Below, piece by piece: positions 8,631 to 16,464 of a stretch of 19,252 bases of DNA (its first letter is position 1; each line of letters opens with the position of its first letter). The stretch comes from an uncultured Oscillospiraceae bacterium. Its GTDB lineage: Bacteria > Bacillota > Clostridia > Oscillospirales > Oscillospiraceae. The notes beneath the pieces are model-generated. The model worked only from the letters and a program-made list of their open reading frames with translations. It was not told the origin of the DNA and did no database searches. The position numbers were made by a program, and so were the translations under genes. The stretch is taken from contig CAKTRJ010000035.1 in the NCBI GenBank assembly GCA_934597345.1, positions 1-19,252 on the forward strand, written 5' to 3'.

Positions 8631-8688
8631 GTGACCAAATGTATAATTGAATAATAAAGCGCTCAGATTATTGTCGAAGTGACCAAAT
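8631..8688. repeat. Paired direct repeat GTGACCAAAT
   Basis: Two exact 10-base copies lie 48 bases apart (8631-8640 and 8679-8688), upstream of the promoter at 8723. A related AATTGACAAAAT covers the -35 box (8721-8732). Spacing near four to five helical turns fits binding sites for a dimeric regulator, but no regulator gene is in the window to test this. Confidence 0.45.
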
Positions 8689-8722
8689 TTGTTCTGGCAG
8701 AATGAAATTTTATAAAAACTAA

Positions 8723-8751
8723 TTGACAAAATTTCTACAGGCGCTCATAAT
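8723..8751 (+). promoter_or_regulatory. Sigma-70 promoter for ppnP-ykvI-GRE genes
   Basis: TTGACA (8723-8728) and CATAAT (8746-8751) are separated by exactly 17 bases: a perfect -35 and a five-of-six -10. Transcription would begin near 8758 and run into the cupin gene 165 bases later. The second GCGCTCA repeat overlaps the -10 edge, where a regulator could act. Confidence 0.7.
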
Positions 8752-8921
8752 AGAGATAACATTACACAAATGTCATGATATCTCATCGCGTCGGAGCAAG
8801 CGTTCTCCTTGCCGCATGACTTTTCAAAAAATACAGACGAAGTCGAGCAGCAGGAATCCACACATAGGGGATGCAAAGTTTTCCGGATACGCGAAAATCT
8901 TTGAAGAAAGGAGGGTGTCGA

Positions 8922-9236
8922 TTGCAGTATACAAATGTAAAACTCATAAGCAATGCAAATGTTTACTTTGACGGCAAAGTATCCAGCAGAACATTTTACG
9001 AGCAGGACGGAACGAGAAAAACATTAGGTTTTGTATCGAGCGGAGAGTACGAATTCTCCACGGACGGAGCTGAGTACATGGAGATCCTGCAGGGTGTTTT
9101 TGAGATACGGCTGCCCGGAGAAGATACGTTCACTGCTTACCATGCGGGGGATACCTTCACGATCCCCAAGCACACCAAATTCTCTGTACGTACAGACTCA
9201 TTCAGCGATTATTGCTGCACATATCTTTCCGACTAA
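8922..9236 (+). CDS. ppnP: Pyrimidine/purine nucleoside phosphorylase (PpnP, DUF1255 cupin)
   Basis: From a TTG start at 8922 this encodes 104 residues; an AAAGGAGGG ribosome site (8907-8915) ends 6 bases before it, which argues against the longer ATG start at 8871. The protein aligns by eye over nearly its whole length with E. coli PpnP/YaiE: NVYFDGKV, then GEYEFST, EYMEILQGVFEIRLP, YHAGDTFTIPKHTKF and a C-terminal CTYL. It is a small single-domain cupin that phosphorolyses a wide range of nucleosides to free base and ribose 1-phosphate. It is the first gene after the promoter at 8723. Whether it serves nucleoside salvage or a related reaction for this operon is not known. Confidence 0.85.
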   Translation: MQYTNVKLISNANVYFDGKVSSRTFYEQDGTRKTLGFVSSGEYEFSTDGAEYMEILQGVFEIRLPGEDTFTAYHAGDTFTIPKHTKFSVRTDSFSDYCCTYLSD

Positions 9237-9312
9237 GAATAATCCTGAGAAGAATTACTAAAAGAAAGGTGAGAGAGACAGACACTCTTTATGAGACTGT
9301 CGGGTGAAAAAT

Positions 9313-10482
9313 ATGAATAACCGAATCGATTGGAAAACTGTATTCAAACTGGGCGGCGCTTATGCGGCCTTCCACATTGGAGCAGGCTTTGCCTCCGGCC
9401 AGGAGACTATGCAATATTTCGGAAGCTTTGGTTCTCCTTGGTGCTTTCTTATCCCCGCGTTTATTTTTGTTTGGACGATCTGCTATTGTATCAGCAACTA
9501 CCGCACCGGTGCGACGGTCCACTTTGACAACCCCAATGACGTGTTCGTTTATTACAACGGCCCCGTGCTCGGACGCATTCTGGACATCGTTGTGAACGTG
9601 TGCCTTGCGCTGACATCTCTGGTAATGTTTGCGGGCGCAGGCGCGACCGTACACCAGTACGCAGGCCTGCCCACCTGGGTCGGTTCCCTGCTGATGGGCC
9701 TTGTCGCAGGCGTTGTTGTTCTGCTGGGTCTGGAGAAGATGACAAATGTTCTCGGCGGCTGCGGTGTTATTATCATTGCGGTAATGGCTGTTGTCGGTGT
9801 TTACGGTTTCATCACTTCCGATGTGAGCATCGTGGAGGGCGGAAAGAATATTCAGCAGTATGTCAATGACGGAATTTTCCTGCAGGCAACCGCCTTTGGC
9901 ACTCATAATCCTATCCTGACCAGTATCAGTTTCGGCGGTCTGGGCCTGGCATTGATCATGACCTACACTACCGCGATGGGCAAGCAGTGCAAGAACATGA
10001 AGACCTGCGTGGCCTCCGCCGTGGCGTCCGCCTTCTTCTATGTGTTGGGTATCATTCTGGTTTGCTGGACCATGCTGGAGCACCTGGACTACATCGCTGA
10101 GCTGAAGGCCAAGGTTCCCATGCTGGCCGCCGTCAGCGAGATCCTGCCCTGGATGTCCCTGCCCTATTGCATTATTACCTTGGTCGGCGTGTTCACCACG
10201 ATTGCGGGTTATCTGTGGACCTGCGGTCGCCGTGTCGGTCCCGACGGCACGTGGAGAATGCGTATCGCCGTCATCGTTGTGGACATTGTCGGTATTACCG
10301 TCGGCGCTATGATCCCGCTGGACAAGCTGGTGAATTTCCTGTTCTCCCTGTCCGGCTATGCAGGAATCGTGATGTTCGCCACCTGCGTTATCGGTGACAT
10401 CATCCGCTGGCGCAAGGGCAAGCTGAAGGCTTTCCCCGCGGAGACCTCCGAGCCTGCCGTTAAAGCGGTAAAAGAAGCGTAA
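9313..10482 (+). CDS. YkvI-family membrane transporter
   Basis: The ATG at 9313 gives 389 residues; GTG at 9304 is possible but lacks a better ribosome site. The N-terminal helix carries GAGFASGQE, the signature of the YkvI family within the APC/LeuT-fold transporters, where an unwound first helix binds substrate. About ten hydrophobic helices follow; the tail is charged and cytoplasmic. No YkvI substrate is firmly established to my knowledge; relatives carry amino acids or similar zwitterions with Na+ or H+. It lies between the PpnP gene and a glycyl radical enzyme, so it most likely imports that enzyme's substrate. The 3' half is GC3-rich, close to the energy genes in style. Confidence 0.85.
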   Translation: MNNRIDWKTVFKLGGAYAAFHIGAGFASGQETMQYFGSFGSPWCFLIPAFIFVWTICYCISNYRTGATVHFDNPNDVFVYYNGPVLGRILDIVVNVCLALTSLVMFAGAGATVHQYAGLPTWVGSLLMGLVAGVVVLLGLEKMTNVLGGCGVIIIAVMAVVGVYGFITSDVSIVEGGKNIQQYVNDGIFLQATAFGTHNPILTSISFGGLGLALIMTYTTAMGKQCKNMKTCVASAVASAFFYVLGIILVCWTMLEHLDYIAELKAKVPMLAAVSEILPWMSLPYCIITLVGVFTTIAGYLWTCGRRVGPDGTWRMRIAVIVVDIVGITVGAMIPLDKLVNFLFSLSGYAGIVMFATCVIGDIIRWRKGKLKAFPAETSEPAVKAVKEA

Positions 10483-10605
10483 AGCATATCACGTTTTGAT
10501 CACAGGCTGCAAAAACAAAATATTGTCATACTTGTATAGAATGCTGCACTGTGCTGATGTCAACAAATGTGCGTAAGCATAAATATGATAAAGAAGGGTG
10601 AAGTT

Positions 10606-12984
10606 ATGAAGCAAAAAGCTTATTTGGACAGAGTCATGCGATTAAAGGCGCGTACCATTGCTACGGTGCCGGAAATTGACCTAGAGGGTGCCCGCCTGCT
10701 GACGGAAGGCTTTATGGAAACCGAGGGTGAGCCTTGGGTCATGCAAAAGGCCAAGGCTTTCCGCAAGCAGTGCCTTGAGAAGACATGCTACATTTTGCCC
10801 GATGAATTGATTGTCGGCAGTCATGCAAGCAAGCCGCGTGCCGGCACGCTGTGTGCGGATGCATCTTCGTCTATTCTGGAAGACGAATTTGACACCATTT
10901 CTACCCGCCGTTATGACCCCTTTATTTTCAAAGATGAAGACAAGAAGCTCTTCAAGGATTTCATCGAACCTTACTGGCGCGGCAAGGCTGGCTATGATCT
11001 TTGGAAGAAGCAGAAGCCCAAGGAGTGCCGGCTACTGACAGACGATGATGCCCTTTACATTGACCGCAAGATCGTCCGTTGCCCCGGCGATACGAGTGCC
11101 GGCTTCAAGCAGGTCATCGACGAAGGTATTGAGGGAATTATCGAGCGCATCAAGGAGCGCAAGTCCCGCCTGAATCTGATGGATCACGACGATTGGGAGA
11201 GAAACAACTATCTGGATGCCATGCTGGTGGCCGCTGAAGGCTGCTGCGCGATTGGCCCCCGTTATGCTGAAGAAGCTCGCCGTCAGGCGGCTGAGACCAC
11301 TGATGAGAAGCGTAAGAACGAACTGCTGAAGATCGCCGAGGTTTGTGACCGTGTGCCCGCCAAGCCCGCCAGAAACTTCTGGGAAGCGGTGCAGTCCATG
11401 TGGATGTATCATGAGCTGTACTTCATGGAGCAGGGCGCGGCCGCATATTCTATCGGACGTGCGGATCAATTCCTGTATCCGTATTACAAGGCAGATATTG
11501 ACGCCGGTCGGATCACTCCCGATGAGGCGCAGGAACTGTTGGATTGCTGCTGGGTCAAATTTGCTGAGCAGTGCCAGATGAACTCCGCCTCTTCTGCGGA
11601 GGTAACCGCAGGCTATCTGCCCTTCACCAATATCAGTTGCGGCGGAATCAACAAGGACGGCGAGGACGCGGTCAACGATGTGTCCTACATGATGCTTCAG
11701 GCAACAGCGGAAGTGCAGATGTATCAGCCCTCTCTGTCTGTGCGCTATAATGTATCCCGCAACCCGGATAAATTCCTGCGGGCAATCGTGGAGCTGATGA
11801 AGTTGGGTACCGGTTTCCCCTCCTTCCACAACGACCTTATGGGCATGAAGATGATCATGAGCAAGGGCGTTCCCGCCAAAGAAGCGTGGAACTGGACGCC
11901 CGGCGGCTGCGTGGAAACGTATCTGGAAGGCCGTACCCGCTGCCTGACCGGATTCTCCGATATCAACCTCGGCAAGATGGTGGAATACGCACTACTGAAC
12001 GGTCACAGCGGTAAGGACGGACATTTCGTTACCGTGGAGAGCGGCGACCCCACCACATTTACCTCTTATCAGGAATTTGAAGACGCTGTTATGGAACAGA
12101 TCAAATTCGGCGTCCGGGCACAGGTGAAGGGCAGCTTTGTGAATGATGACATCTTTGAGCAGACTCGTCCCACGCCTGTCCTGTCCCTGTCGTTCCCCCA
12201 TTGTATCGAGAGCGGTAAGGATTACATGTGGGGCGGCGCGGAGTTTAACTGCGGCGACGGTTGTATGTTCGTGGGTCTGGCTGACCTTGTCAACAGCCTG
12301 TATGCGGTGAAGCATCTGGTTTTCGATGAGAAGAAGCTGACCATGGCGCAGATGATCGACGCGTGCAAGGCGAACTTCGAGGGATATGAAGATATCTATA
12401 AGATCTGCAAGGATGCGCCCAAGTATGGCAACGATATCCCTGAGGTCGATCATGTGTGCAGCTACATGTGCACCAAGATGGCGGACTATATCGAAAGCTT
12501 CAAGAGCCATTACGGCAAATTCACGACCGGTATTATCCCCGTTACTGCGAATACCGCATTCGGATGGGGAACGATGGCATTGCCTTCCGGTCGTAAGGCG
12601 GGAATGCCTCTGGGCGATGGCGTCGGACCGAACGCCGGTACAGATTTCAACGGTGCTACCGCCGTCATGAAGTCTGTGGCGCGGCTGGTGCCTGATCGCT
12701 TTACCAACGGCACCCTGATGAACATGAAGCTGGAGCCTTCCCTGATGAAGACGGAGGCAGGTATCGTCCAGTGCATGAATATGCTCAAGACGCTGTGCAT
12801 TCTGGGCGTGTATCACTGCCAGTTCAATGTTGTGGATCAGGAAAAGCTGGAAGCGGCTCAGGAGCATCCCGAGGACTACGCCGGTCTGCTGGTTCGCGTT
12901 GCAGGATATACCGCATACTTTGTGGAGCTGGGAAAGGATGTCCAGGATGAGATCATTTCCCGCACAACACAAGAAAAATTCTAA
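10606..12984 (+). CDS. Glycyl radical enzyme of unassigned substrate (PFL/diol-dehydratase superfamily)
   Basis: The ATG at 10606 (AAGAAGGG site upstream) gives 792 residues; an in-frame ATG at 10567 is less likely. The N-terminal PFL domain leads to the thiyl-radical loop GGCVET with C435 and the catalytic-type glutamate E437, and the C-terminal loop RVAGY carries the radical glycine G767. GRADQF (284-289) and FPSFHND (404-410) are further family landmarks. Cys-x-Glu is typical of dehydratases, C-N or C-S lyases and decarboxylases rather than pyruvate formate-lyase, which uses Cys-Cys. Overall layout and length resemble 4-hydroxyproline dehydratase, but substrate-contact positions appear to differ and no proC lies nearby. 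The activase gene follows and a transporter precedes. It is active only under anoxia. Confidence 0.93.
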   Translation: MKQKAYLDRVMRLKARTIATVPEIDLEGARLLTEGFMETEGEPWVMQKAKAFRKQCLEKTCYILPDELIVGSHASKPRAGTLCADASSSILEDEFDTISTRRYDPFIFKDEDKKLFKDFIEPYWRGKAGYDLWKKQKPKECRLLTDDDALYIDRKIVRCPGDTSAGFKQVIDEGIEGIIERIKERKSRLNLMDHDDWERNNYLDAMLVAAEGCCAIGPRYAEEARRQAAETTDEKRKNELLKIAEVCDRVPAKPARNFWEAVQSMWMYHELYFMEQGAAAYSIGRADQFLYPYYKADIDAGRITPDEAQELLDCCWVKFAEQCQMNSASSAEVTAGYLPFTNISCGGINKDGEDAVNDVSYMMLQATAEVQMYQPSLSVRYNVSRNPDKFLRAIVELMKLGTGFPSFHNDLMGMKMIMSKGVPAKEAWNWTPGGCVETYLEGRTRCLTGFSDINLGKMVEYALLNGHSGKDGHFVTVESGDPTTFTSYQEFEDAVMEQIKFGVRAQVKGSFVNDDIFEQTRPTPVLSLSFPHCIESGKDYMWGGAEFNCGDGCMFVGLADLVNSLYAVKHLVFDEKKLTMAQMIDACKANFEGYEDIYKICKDAPKYGNDIPEVDHVCSYMCTKMADYIESFKSHYGKFTTGIIPVTANTAFGWGTMALPSGRKAGMPLGDGVGPNAGTDFNGATAVMKSVARLVPDRFTNGTLMNMKLEPSLMKTEAGIVQCMNMLKTLCILGVYHCQFNVVDQEKLEAAQEHPEDYAGLLVRVAGYTAYFVELGKDVQDEIISRTTQEKF

Positions 12985-13016
12985 ACTTTAGATTTCTCAA
13001 ATGGATGGAATAAGCA

Positions 13017-13967
13017 ATGGATAATGAGATTCGTAATTTGCGCGGTATCGTACTGCGGTATGAAAAGGGATCCATGGAAGATGGCGACGGTATGCGGACC
13101 GTCATCTACATGAAAGGATGTCCACTGCACTGCTGGTGGTGTTCGACGCCGGAATCTCATCGCTTTGAACCGGAAGTGGCTTATGCGGCAGTTCGCTGTG
13201 TGGGTTGTCAGAAGTGCGTGATGGAATGCCCCGCAAAAGCACTTTCTCTCAACGACTCACATAAAGTTGTGCGCGACAAACAAAAATGCACCAATTGTTT
13301 TCGCTGTGTAGACGCCTGTCCCTACTCCGCCCAGAAGGTTTATGGCGCGGAAAAAACGGTACAGGAGACGATCGATCTGATTGCGCAGGACGAGGTGCTG
13401 TACTTCTTCACCGGCGGCGGTGTGACCTTTGGCGGCGGCGAATGTCTGGGCCAGGCGGATTTTGTAGCCGAGGTGATGAAAGGCTGCCGCAATCGCGGAA
13501 TCAACACCTGCATGGAAACTACAGTGGTATATCCATGGGAAGAAGTCGAAAAGGTTCTGCCATATGTCGATGTGATGTATATAGACCTGAAGGTCATGGA
13601 TCCTGCGCTTCACCGAAAGTTCGTAGGCGGCAGCATAGAGCGTATTCAGGAAAACATCCGCAGAATTGATCGTTCTGCTTATCCGGTCAAATTGCGTATC
13701 CGAGTTCCGACGCTTTCTTCCGTCAACGGCAATGAAGAAAACATGAAAAAAGTGGCGGAATTTTGCCGGGAACTGAAAAAAATCGAGTATATCGAATTGT
13801 TGCCCTATCATCGCCTTGGTATGGTAAAATATGAAGAAACGGGAAGAACGTATCAGTTGCCGGATGAGAAAACGCCCTCTGCAGAGGAAATGTCGTACTT
13901 GGCAGAATGCATCGTTGCCCAGGGTACCGGAATACCGGTAATGGTCAGTGGTGTAAAGTACGAGTAA
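13017..13967 (+). CDS. Glycyl radical enzyme activase (radical SAM)
   Basis: This 316-residue protein has the radical-SAM motif CxxxCxxC (C35/C39/C42, followed by S43-T44-P45) and an inserted ferredoxin-like domain with two CxxCxxCxxxC motifs (C61/C64/C67/C71 and C91/C94/C97/C101), as in activases of the dehydratase/lyase branch; the PFL activase lacks that insert. The SAM-binding segment is TGGGVTFGGGE (about 136-146). It abstracts hydrogen from G767 of the preceding enzyme. It begins 32 bases after that gene and its ribosome site is weak, so expression is probably low relative to its partner. Codon use is less biased than in the enzyme gene. Confidence 0.93.
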   Translation: MDNEIRNLRGIVLRYEKGSMEDGDGMRTVIYMKGCPLHCWWCSTPESHRFEPEVAYAAVRCVGCQKCVMECPAKALSLNDSHKVVRDKQKCTNCFRCVDACPYSAQKVYGAEKTVQETIDLIAQDEVLYFFTGGGVTFGGGECLGQADFVAEVMKGCRNRGINTCMETTVVYPWEEVEKVLPYVDVMYIDLKVMDPALHRKFVGGSIERIQENIRRIDRSAYPVKLRIRVPTLSSVNGNEENMKKVAEFCRELKKIEYIELLPYHRLGMVKYEETGRTYQLPDEKTPSAEEMSYLAECIVAQGTGIPVMVSGVKYE

Positions 13968-13992
13968 GGCTTTCCTGGATCAAAAGCGTGTG

Positions 13993-14030
13993 CAGGTGGC
14001 TCCCCCAGACGAAGTTGCGGGAGCCACCTG
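13993..14030. terminator. Stem-loop after the activase gene
   Basis: A perfect 12-bp inverted repeat, CAGGTGGCTCCC (13993-14004) and GGGAGCCACCTG (14019-14030), has a 14-base loop. It sits 25 bases after the activase stop and before the strong ribosome site of the next gene. The run of T after it is poor, so it may be a weak terminator or a transcript-stabilising end. Confidence 0.55.
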
Positions 14031-14100
14031 TCATGCCTGTTTATGCAGCACTACCATGCGTGGCTTAACGTTATTTATTTCTACAAATACAGGAGGAACT

Positions 14101-15294
14101 ATGTCTACCGTTTCTATCCGTAAGACCCATGGTGAGGATTACGCCTCCATCAAGGCCGTTGTCGATCAGGTCATCGCCGATCTGGGCGGTCTGGAAGATA
14201 TTATCAAGCCCGGCTTCAAGGTCATCATCAAGCCCAATCTGGTGGCCTGCCCCACCGAGCGCCTGTCCGGCGGCGTTACCCGCTGGGAGGTCTGTCTGGC
14301 TATCTATGAGGCCGTCAAGGCTGTGGGCGGCGTGCCTGTCATCGCCGAGTCCTCCGCCGCCGGCGCCGATACCGAGCTGACCATTGCCAAGTGCGGCTAT
14401 CAGGAGCTGCGGGACAAGGGTATCCCCGTTATCGACCTGAAGCAGAAGGAGAACGCCCGCTGCACCGTGGATATCGAGAACGGCGTGGTGTTCAACAAGA
14501 TCAATACCTGGGAACTGGTGCGTGACTGCGACGCCATCATCACCGTCCCCGTCATGAAGACCCACGACCAGACCGAGGTCACGCTGGGCATGAAGAACCT
14601 GAAGGGCCTGCTGATCGACACCCAGAAGAAGGACTTCCACAAGAAGGGCCTGATCGAGGGCGTCGTGGACTGGTGCCTGCACCTGAAGCCCTGCCTTGAG
14701 ATCATCGACGGTACCTATGGTCAGCAGGGCCTGGGCCCCATCTTCGGCGAGACCAAGAAGATGGACCTGATCGTGGGCTCCAAGGACCTGGTGGCCTGCG
14801 AGGCCGTTACCAGCAAGATCATGGGCTACGAGCCCAAGGAGGTCATGATCACCAACGCCGCCTACAAGCGCGGCTTCGGCGAGATGGACCTGGACAAGAT
14901 CGAGGTCATCGGCGAGAAGGTGGAGAACGTCGCCAGCCGCTTCAAGCGCTCCTGCGAGGTGGAGATCGAGGGTATCCCCCAGAGCTTCAACCTGATCTTC
15001 AGCAAGGACGCCTGCACCGGCTGCCACAACACCGTCATCAGCGCCCTGATGGACATGAAGGATCAGAACCTGTTCCCCTATCTGGAGAACATGAACGTCT
15101 GCGTCGGTCCCTGCACCGAGGATATGCTGCCTGCCGATGCCAATGCCGACAACACCGTCTGCATCGGTATCTGCTGCAAGAAGCTGGCGGATGCCAAGGG
15201 CTTCCGCTGGGTCGTTGGCTGCCCTCCCGGAAATGCCGACGTGGTCAAGGGTATTCTGGGCGACCGTCTGGAGTACGGCGTGCGTTACAACTAA
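14101..15294 (+). CDS. DUF362 domain protein with cysteine-rich C-terminus
   Basis: ATG 14101 with AGGAGG at 14091-14096 gives 397 residues; the frame is open further upstream but without a ribosome site. Residues 35-250 are DUF362-like: VIIKPNLV (41-48), a Gly/Ser-rich turn, and VPVMKTHDQTEVTLGMKNLKG (149-169, with Lys, His and Lys). The C-terminal part holds eight cysteines: C305/C308, C334/C338, C354, C358/C359, C374, suggesting a metal or Fe-S site. The function of the family is not established. It is strongly GC3-biased and so probably abundant. A hairpin follows the stop, and a decayed larC and the lar genes lie just downstream. There is no membrane segment or signal peptide. Confidence 0.82.
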   Translation: MSTVSIRKTHGEDYASIKAVVDQVIADLGGLEDIIKPGFKVIIKPNLVACPTERLSGGVTRWEVCLAIYEAVKAVGGVPVIAESSAAGADTELTIAKCGYQELRDKGIPVIDLKQKENARCTVDIENGVVFNKINTWELVRDCDAIITVPVMKTHDQTEVTLGMKNLKGLLIDTQKKDFHKKGLIEGVVDWCLHLKPCLEIIDGTYGQQGLGPIFGETKKMDLIVGSKDLVACEAVTSKIMGYEPKEVMITNAAYKRGFGEMDLDKIEVIGEKVENVASRFKRSCEVEIEGIPQSFNLIFSKDACTGCHNTVISALMDMKDQNLFPYLENMNVCVGPCTEDMLPADANADNTVCIGICCKKLADAKGFRWVVGCPPGNADVVKGILGDRLEYGVRYN

Positions 15295-15298
15295 ACAA

Positions 15299-15326
15299 TT
15301 TCGGGCGGAGGAAACTCCGCCCGAAA
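15299..15326. terminator. Intrinsic terminator-like hairpin after the DUF362 gene
   Basis: A perfect 12-bp stem, TTTCGGGCGGAG (15299-15310) and CTCCGCCCGAAA (15315-15326), closes a GAAA tetraloop five bases after the stop. The stem is GC-rich with A/T ends like bidirectional clostridial terminators; the downstream T tract is short (GTTCTATCT). Confidence 0.75.
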
Positions 15327-15354
15327 GTTCTATCTGTCCAGTAGAGGTATTTCG

Positions 15355-15843
15355 GTGAAAACTTTGTATCTGAACTGCGCCATGGGCGCGGCAGGCGATA
15401 TGCTGGCGGTGTACGGGCATGATCGCGGAGGCGGAGAGCCATGCCCACGGCGTGCCCGTCACGGAGATCCACTTCCACGAGGTTGGCACCATGGATGCGC
15501 CGGCGGATGTCTCGGCGGTGAGTTTGCTGCTGCACAAGCTGGCGCCGCAGCAGATCATCGCCTCGCCGGTCTGCGTGGGCGCAGCGGACAGGTGCGGTGC
15601 GCCCACGGCATCCTGCCGGTGCCCAACCCTGCCACGGCCTGCCTGCTGCAAGGCATCCCCGCTTACAGCGGCACCATACAGACAGAGCTGTGCACCCCTA
15701 CCGGCGCGGCGCTTCTGAAGCATTTTGTGTCCCGTTTCGGCGATATGCCCGTTATCACGACGCAGGCCATCGGCTACGGCATGGGGACGAAGGAATTCGA
15801 TGCCGCTGACTGCATCTGCGCCTTCTGGGGCGCTGCGGCGGAG
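15355..15843 (+). pseudogene. larC: Decayed larC copy (LarC N-terminal domain)
   Basis: From a GTG at 15355 the first 17 residues ([17 protein letters not shown]) match the intact copy at 17994. About 95 codons, including the whole His-rich nickel-binding loop, are then missing, apparently by deletion between similar GAT(A/G)TGCTG sequences. After VYG a one-base insertion (near 15418) shifts the frame; the shifted stretch reads [27 protein letters not shown] two-base insertion (near 15581) restores the frame for [20 protein letters not shown] and on to [19 protein letters not shown]. Homology stops near 15843. A long open frame therefore survives (15355-16116), but its middle is nonsense and it cannot make a working LarC. 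Confidence 0.88.
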
Positions 15844-16116
15844 TATTGGTATAAGAGTGAGGAGCTTATTTCACTTGTAAAAATCCTTTGCGTTGCCAGA
15901 CAGCGTGTATGGGAACCGGAGCCGGACACCGTTTTGAAAATGCGTGAGTGGCAGAAGATACTGATCCAGATTATTCATGCACATATTCCTGCTATTTCTT
16001 CGTCTGAAATCCGTAGCCGCTTACGGAAAGGTTTGCCAATATCTTCGTATGTGCCCAAACCGGTTGAAAAATATATCAGGGATAACAGCCTATATCAGAA
16101 AAACTTTTCCCTGTAG
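15844..16116 (+). pseudogene. nadD: C-terminal fragment of nicotinate-nucleotide adenylyltransferase fused in frame to larC relic
   Basis: In the frame left open by the larC relic, about 90 residues have NadD character: [19 protein letters not shown] matches the family's W..xeeL...xxxxvxRxG region, and [13 protein letters not shown] then [15 protein letters not shown] is the conserved C-terminal end (ISST-E-IR...G...lvP..V..YI....LY). The nucleotide-binding N-terminal HxGH half is absent. Codons become more AT-rich exactly at the junction, showing a different source. NadD makes nicotinic acid adenine dinucleotide, which is LarB's substrate, so an ancestral lar-nadD association is conceivable. 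Confidence 0.75.
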
Positions 16117-16464
16117 GAAGATCTCTGCGCAGCAGCGGATAGACTGATTCTATAGGAGTGAGCGGAATCTTGCGTGGTGTGAGAAAAAGGCTTATAATAA
16201 AATCCGGTATCATTAATTGGCAATGGAAAAAGCAAGACATCTGTCAGTTCCGGAAAGACGCGCTGGCAGGTGTGTTTGCCTTGACCAATCGATGGTAGAG
16301 TGGCAGAATAGACAGTGTTTTGATTTGCTTTCTGAAAGTCGCATGAAGGCTTGATATTTTCTTTGTGTGCGAATGAACAGAAAGCCATGCATTGTATCTG
16401 AAAGCATATCTGTATCATGGAAAGCTTTCTCTTCGGCTTAGAAACAAAAATAGGAGTGTATGGG
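16117..16464 (+). promoter_or_regulatory. Leader and promoter region of larE
   Basis: This 348-base gap has no supported gene. A candidate promoter is TTGCGT (16170-16175), 17 bases, TATAAT (16193-16198), giving a leader of about 260 bases. The leader includes AGAAAGC (16379-16385) complementary to GCTTTCT (16424-16430), close to the larE ribosome site (AGGAG, about 16452-16456). I do not recognise a NiCo or other metal riboswitch. The stretch is AT-richer than its neighbours and may be a degenerate remnant. Confidence 0.5.

Larger units (their letters stand above)
8561..8921 (+). promoter_or_regulatory. Intergenic control region before the glycyl radical operon
   Basis: This 361-base gap holds no convincing gene. 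It contains a weak hairpin after the DUF4125 gene (GCTGCA 8569-8574 / TGCAGC 8583-8588), two copies of GTGACCAAAT (8631-8640, 8679-8688), two copies of GCGCTCA (8659-8665, 8741-8747), a good sigma-70 promoter (8723-8751) and a roughly 165-base leader. The leader has possible secondary structure: GTCATG near 8773 and CATGAC near 8815 enclose a small GCAAG/CTTGC stem. The AT-rich stretch 8641-8735 contrasts with the flanking genes. I do not recognise a known riboswitch class. Confidence 0.6.

Noticed and set aside
9279..9290. 12-base sequence CAGACACTCTTT shared with 4911-4922
   Set aside because: Short, isolated and unaccompanied by other similarity or flanking structure; probably coincidence.
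10606..12984. GRE as pyruvate formate-lyase or choline TMA-lyase
   Set aside because: Pyruvate formate-lyase uses adjacent cysteines (CC) whereas this has C-V-E; choline lyase has a GCVEP-type loop and normally lies with microcompartment and cut genes, none of which are here.
14071..15723. A 550-codon open frame on the - strand opposite the DUF362 gene and larC relic
   Set aside because: It is a by-product of the extreme GC3 bias of the + strand gene; its translation is low-complexity (Leu/Val/His/Gln/Asp/Gly-rich), has no family features, and runs across two unrelated + strand units. Similar long antisense frames oppose the por genes, aminotransferase and GRE.
16205..16464. Nickel/cobalt (NiCo) riboswitch before larE
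   Set aside because: I could not find the paired G-rich internal-loop pattern of that class; only a weak 7-bp complementarity is visible.
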